Shown: positions 61,301 to 64,000 of the stretch, in pieces
Position numbering within the stretch: the first letter of the stretch is position 1
Layout: each line of letters opens with the position of its first letter
Position numbers and translations under genes: made by a program
Assembly: GCA_017440375.1 (NCBI GenBank)
Contig: JAFSHK010000035.1
Coordinates: forward strand, 1 to 64,000
DNA from: Lachnospiraceae bacterium
Lineage (GTDB): Bacteria; Bacillota; Clostridia; Lachnospirales; Lachnospiraceae
Length of the DNA: 64,000 nt
Reading direction: 5' to 3'
Notes under the pieces: model-generated
What the model saw: only the letters and a program-made list of their open reading frames with translations
Told to the model about the DNA's origin: nothing
Databases searched by the model: none

Positions 61301-62383
61301 ATGAAAAAAATTTATTTCAGAACTGACGGAAACGAAGAAATTGCAACCGGTCACATCATGCGTTGCCTTTCTATTGCCAGAGCCTGTACTGCTTTACATG
61401 CAGAGGTTTGTTTTCTTATGTCCGATGAAACAAGCAAAACAATTCTGGAAGAACGTTTTCTCATTCCAAATGAATTTAACGTACGATGTCTTAACAGCGA
61501 TTATCAGTCACCAGAAACAGAACTTCCTGCATTAAGAAAACTTCTCACCGAAGAAAAGGGTAACTGGTTATTTATTGATTCTTATTTTGTAACCGAACAC
61601 TATTTGTCTGAACTTAAAAGGCTTTGTCAAATCGCCTATCTTGACGATATTCTGGCTTTCGATTACCCGGCCGACTTACTGATAAACTATGATGTAACAT
61701 ATGAACCTAACTGTTATCATAAGGCATCTCAGAAACTTCTGGGAACTTCTTATACCCCACTTCGGGAACAGTTTCAGAATGTTTCTTATGAGGTTAGACC
61801 ACAGGTTCAGAATATTTTGCTTTCTACGGGCGGTACAGATACCTACAACGTTGCTGGTGAATTATTAAACAAAATATTCCAATCAACTCACCAGACTGCT
61901 CTCGACAATTACACGCCTCAAAAAGACTTTGCACCGTCTGCTTTACCAAATTATCATTACCATGTAGTAACCAGCCGGTTAAACTCCCATTATGAGGAAT
62001 TACAAAAAATTGCTGCAGCCAATCCTACCATTCACATTCATGAAAATGTGCAGGATATGGCTTCATTGATGTGCCAATGTGACTTAAGCATTTCCGCTGG
62101 CGGCACCACTTTGTATGAGCTTTGTGCAGTAGGCGTTCCGGCGATTAGTTTCGCTATGGCAGATAACCAACTGACTGCCGTAGAAACTTTTTCTGCCCAA
62201 AATATTATTCCATATGCAGGCGATGTACGCGATTCTTTTTCCGACGTACTTGATACGATGCTTGCCTTTTTAAACGAGCAAAGCTCTTCTATGGAAGCAC
62301 GCAAAAAAAGCTCCCACGCTATGAGAGCTTTCATTGATGGAAAGGGTGCAATGCGAATTGCCAAGGTACTTACTACGCAATAA
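61301..62383 (+). CDS. pseG: PseG-like UDP-sugar hydrolase
   Basis: The 360-residue GT-B-fold protein starts IYFRTDGNEEIATGHIMRC, the PseG signature with catalytic His18, and ends with SISAGGTTLYELCAVGVPAI near residue 270, the UDP-binding site. PseG removes UDP from UDP-2,4-diacetamido-2,4,6-trideoxy-L-altrose, giving the substrate of PseI. It is longer than the roughly 275-residue Campylobacter enzyme, with an extra segment of about 40 residues after LLSTGGTDTYN. ATG 61301 was chosen because the protein family begins here and AAGGAAG lies nine bases upstream. Its 3' end overlaps the membrane protein gene at 62373 by 11 bases, tail to tail. Confidence 0.82.
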   Translation: MKKIYFRTDGNEEIATGHIMRCLSIARACTALHAEVCFLMSDETSKTILEERFLIPNEFNVRCLNSDYQSPETELPALRKLLTEEKGNWLFIDSYFVTEHYLSELKRLCQIAYLDDILAFDYPADLLINYDVTYEPNCYHKASQKLLGTSYTPLREQFQNVSYEVRPQVQNILLSTGGTDTYNVAGELLNKIFQSTHQTALDNYTPQKDFAPSALPNYHYHVVTSRLNSHYEELQKIAAANPTIHIHENVQDMASLMCQCDLSISAGGTTLYELCAVGVPAISFAMADNQLTAVETFSAQNIIPYAGDVRDSFSDVLDTMLAFLNEQSSSMEARKKSSHAMRAFIDGKGAMRIAKVLTTQ

Positions 62384-64000
62384 TATTTTCTTCTTTTTCA
62401 CGCTTTCTCCATTCTTTCCATCGCGGATAAACAAATGGATATAAGCAAGCAAGTAGTGTCAGCAGAGAAACAATATCCGCAATCACAAAGCCTGCAACCG
62501 GACCAAACTGTACATAAATCGTATGCTCTTTGCCATCTCCATTAAGCATAATCCGTATCCGGTGATAGTCGCCATCTATAATTTCCAGTTTTTCTCCATT
62601 TTCATTATATGCCTTATAACCGGCATAATTCTGAATCGGAAATTCTATATATGTTCCTTCTCCATTCGAAACATAAGTTGCCTGTGATTTTGTTCCCTTT
62701 TTGCTGAAGCTTGATACGGTTACATGATTCAAATCTGAAACAATTACACTCGTCGTCAACTTATCATCTGTAATTCCCTCAAGCCTCCACTCATGCGGAT
62801 AGAAAATGCCAATATTCGCTGCCAGTTTGCTATCATGCCCTTTAGAAGCGGTCGCCGTCACATCATCGTACGGCATATGATTGTTATCTGCCGGAACAGA
62901 AAGTACCGTTAACAAATTCAAAGCAATCAACATCGCAAAAATGATATTTTTATAAGGCTTCAAAATATCAGATTTCGATAACCAGATTGCACCTCCAAAC
63001 AAGAAGCATGCACTGGCAGGACCCAGAAAGCGCCATGGAAACTGTAACATTGTGATGATGGAATTAAAGAAATCATAATCACTTAACTCCAGACTCGGGA
63101 AATAGCCCGTTGTCATATAAATTAAAATGCAACCAAGTACAAATAAAAATACCAGATAACGGTCTAACGAAGTCTTATCCTCTTTTTTCTCGCAAATCAG
63201 ATAAATCACGGCAATCCCGGCACAACCAAGAAGCGGCAGTCCTAAAGAGAAATACTGCTTATTATAAAGACTCAAAGTCTGTGTCATATTGGATAAATTG
63301 ATAGACTGCTCATAATAGCCGCTCCATCGTAATATCTCTGTTCCCAGTTCCTCCGTAAAATAATAATATAAAAATGGTACTAAAAACCACAAATTGAGCA
63401 AAATCGTAAGTCCTGCTGCCTTGCCAATTTCCACATATCTTTTTTCCTTCCAGATGCGAACTACATAAACCAAGGCCGAAATCACACAAAACGCCATAAC
63501 AAAAGTCACACTCAAAATATGGCTATGCAATGCTCCACTAAATCCAATCACGAGATAATACCATTTCTTCCTATCCCCAAGCAAAATATGATACATTCCA
63601 ACAATCACAAGCGGCCAGAAGGTAAGTGCTAATATCTCTCCCAAATCACCTCTGGAAAAAATATTCGTAAAACGATATGGCATCAATGTAAACAATACCA
63701 CACCTAACATCACGCTTCTACGCGATTTGGAAATCGAACGAAACGCATAATACGCACACACTGCCGAACCTAAATTTGCGGCAAAAATAACCATCTTATA
63801 GGATAATGCAATGGACACTCGGCAAATACGCAGAAAAGCACCAATATACAAGAACAAATATGGATACATCGCATTCAGATAGCCGTTTCCTTTTAAGCCA
63901 TCCGGCATAATAATAACCGGAATCTGTCCATCTAAAATACCATCCTTCAATCCTTCCATACGTGCCAAGTGATAACACAAATCATCCCCGTTGTACAAAT
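62373..64000 (-). CDS. YfhO/PTPS-related polytopic membrane protein (5' end outside window)
   Basis: At least 541 residues are visible and the frame stays open to the window edge, so the N-terminus is missing. The visible start, NGDDLCYHLARMEGLKDGIL, is the acidic first loop seen after the first helix of large bacterial membrane proteins related to YfhO and the 6-pyruvoyl-tetrahydropterin-synthase-related family. About eleven helices follow, then an external beta-rich domain of about 125 residues and one last helix before a basic tail. Such proteins are probable GT-C transferases that decorate teichoic acids or other surface glycans. The TTG at 63996-63998 is not taken as a start. Confidence 0.65.
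   Translation of the reverse strand, partial: LYNGDDLCYHLARMEGLKDGILDGQIPVIIMPDGLKGNGYLNAMYPYLFLYIGAFLRICRVSIALSYKMVIFAANLGSAVCAYYAFRSISKSRRSVMLGVVLFTLMPYRFTNIFSRGDLGEILALTFWPLVIVGMYHILLGDRKKWYYLVIGFSGALHSHILSVTFVMAFCVISALVYVVRIWKEKRYVEIGKAAGLTILLNLWFLVPFLYYYFTEELGTEILRWSGYYEQSINLSNMTQTLSLYNKQYFSLGLPLLGCAGIAVIYLICEKKEDKTSLDRYLVFLFVLGCILIYMTTGYFPSLELSDYDFFNSIITMLQFPWRFLGPASACFLFGGAIWLSKSDILKPYKNIIFAMLIALNLLTVLSVPADNNHMPYDDVTATASKGHDSKLAANIGIFYPHEWRLEGITDDKLTTSVIVSDLNHVTVSSFSKKGTKSQATYVSNGEGTYIEFPIQNYAGYKAYNENGEKLEIIDGDYHRIRIMLNGDGKEHTIYVQFGPVAGFVIADIVSLLTLLACLYPFVYPRWKEWRKREKEENIIA

Noticed and set aside
1..64000. CRISPR arrays, tRNA, rRNA and complete insertion sequences
   Set aside because: No regularly spaced direct repeats, cloverleaf genes or IS-type DDE transposase were seen; the only dispersed repeat family is the three-copy ~210 bp element.

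Overview
The window is one very large cell-surface glycan locus from a moderately AT-rich Gram-positive bacterium. Strong AGGAGG-type ribosome sites, sigma-A-like promoters and the protein families present (DUF6020 and DUF5672 proteins, an Rpn nuclease, PglK-like ABC exporters, duplicated AsnB-like amidotransferases) point to a gut-type Clostridia, most likely Lachnospiraceae. That placement is inference from family content, not a database match. No tRNA, rRNA, CRISPR array, phage or complete insertion sequence was seen.

Almost everything between 392 and 56958 lies on the minus strand and is read right to left. Promoter-like sites at about 57.0, 55.85, 50.5, 44.2, 18.6 and 17.3 kb divide it into nested transcription units. 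From right to left: a GT52/sialyltransferase-like gene (55.9 kb); an ABC flippase, a GtrA protein, an acyltransferase-3, several large membrane proteins, a WecE-type aminotransferase and a GNAT-GtrB fusion (44-56 kb); a Wzy_C-type polymerase/ligase and PglF/PglE-like enzymes (38.6-44 kb); a PglC-like initiating transferase, ATP-grasp ligase, GT4, UDP-HexNAc dehydrogenase and membrane protein (32.8-38.3 kb); a UDP-HexNAc 4-epimerase, GT10, sugar formyltransferase, two GT4s and a DUF6020 protein (25.7-32.6 kb); an O-acylation cassette MBOAT/SGNH/FkbH/ACP/MaoC/SDR (19.8-25.7 kb); GT4, an Rpn nuclease, a deacetylase-like protein, two AsnB-like amidotransferases, GT4 and an SGNH protein (10.2-19.8 kb); and GT2, two GT11 fucosyltransferase-like proteins, a second ABC flippase, GT17, DUF5672 and a second Wzy-like polymerase (0.4-10 kb).

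Right of 57 kb the arrangement changes. A two-gene plus-strand unit (PLP decarboxylase and a second ATP-grasp ligase) diverges from the large locus. It converges on a minus-strand PseI/PseF pair, which in turn diverges from a plus-strand PseG-like gene. These supply the last steps of CMP-pseudaminic (or closely related nonulosonic) acid synthesis. A YfhO-like membrane protein runs off the right edge, and the C-terminal part of a plus-strand SGNH protein lies at the left edge.

Working model (inference): a PglC-like enzyme starts an undecaprenyl-linked oligosaccharide. It is built with 4-amino, N-formyl, GalNAcA-type (possibly amidated), fucosyl-like and nonulosonic residues, flipped by PglK-like ABC proteins in the absence of any Wzx, polymerised by Wzy-like proteins, and O-acylated by an ACP-dependent MBOAT system.

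The least explained features are a ~210 bp structured repeat present three times plus a solo end, placed against gene 3' ends and between functional modules; the decarboxylase/ATP-grasp operon; the ACP-dependent acylation cassette; and the GNAT-GtrB fusion with an internal ribosome site.
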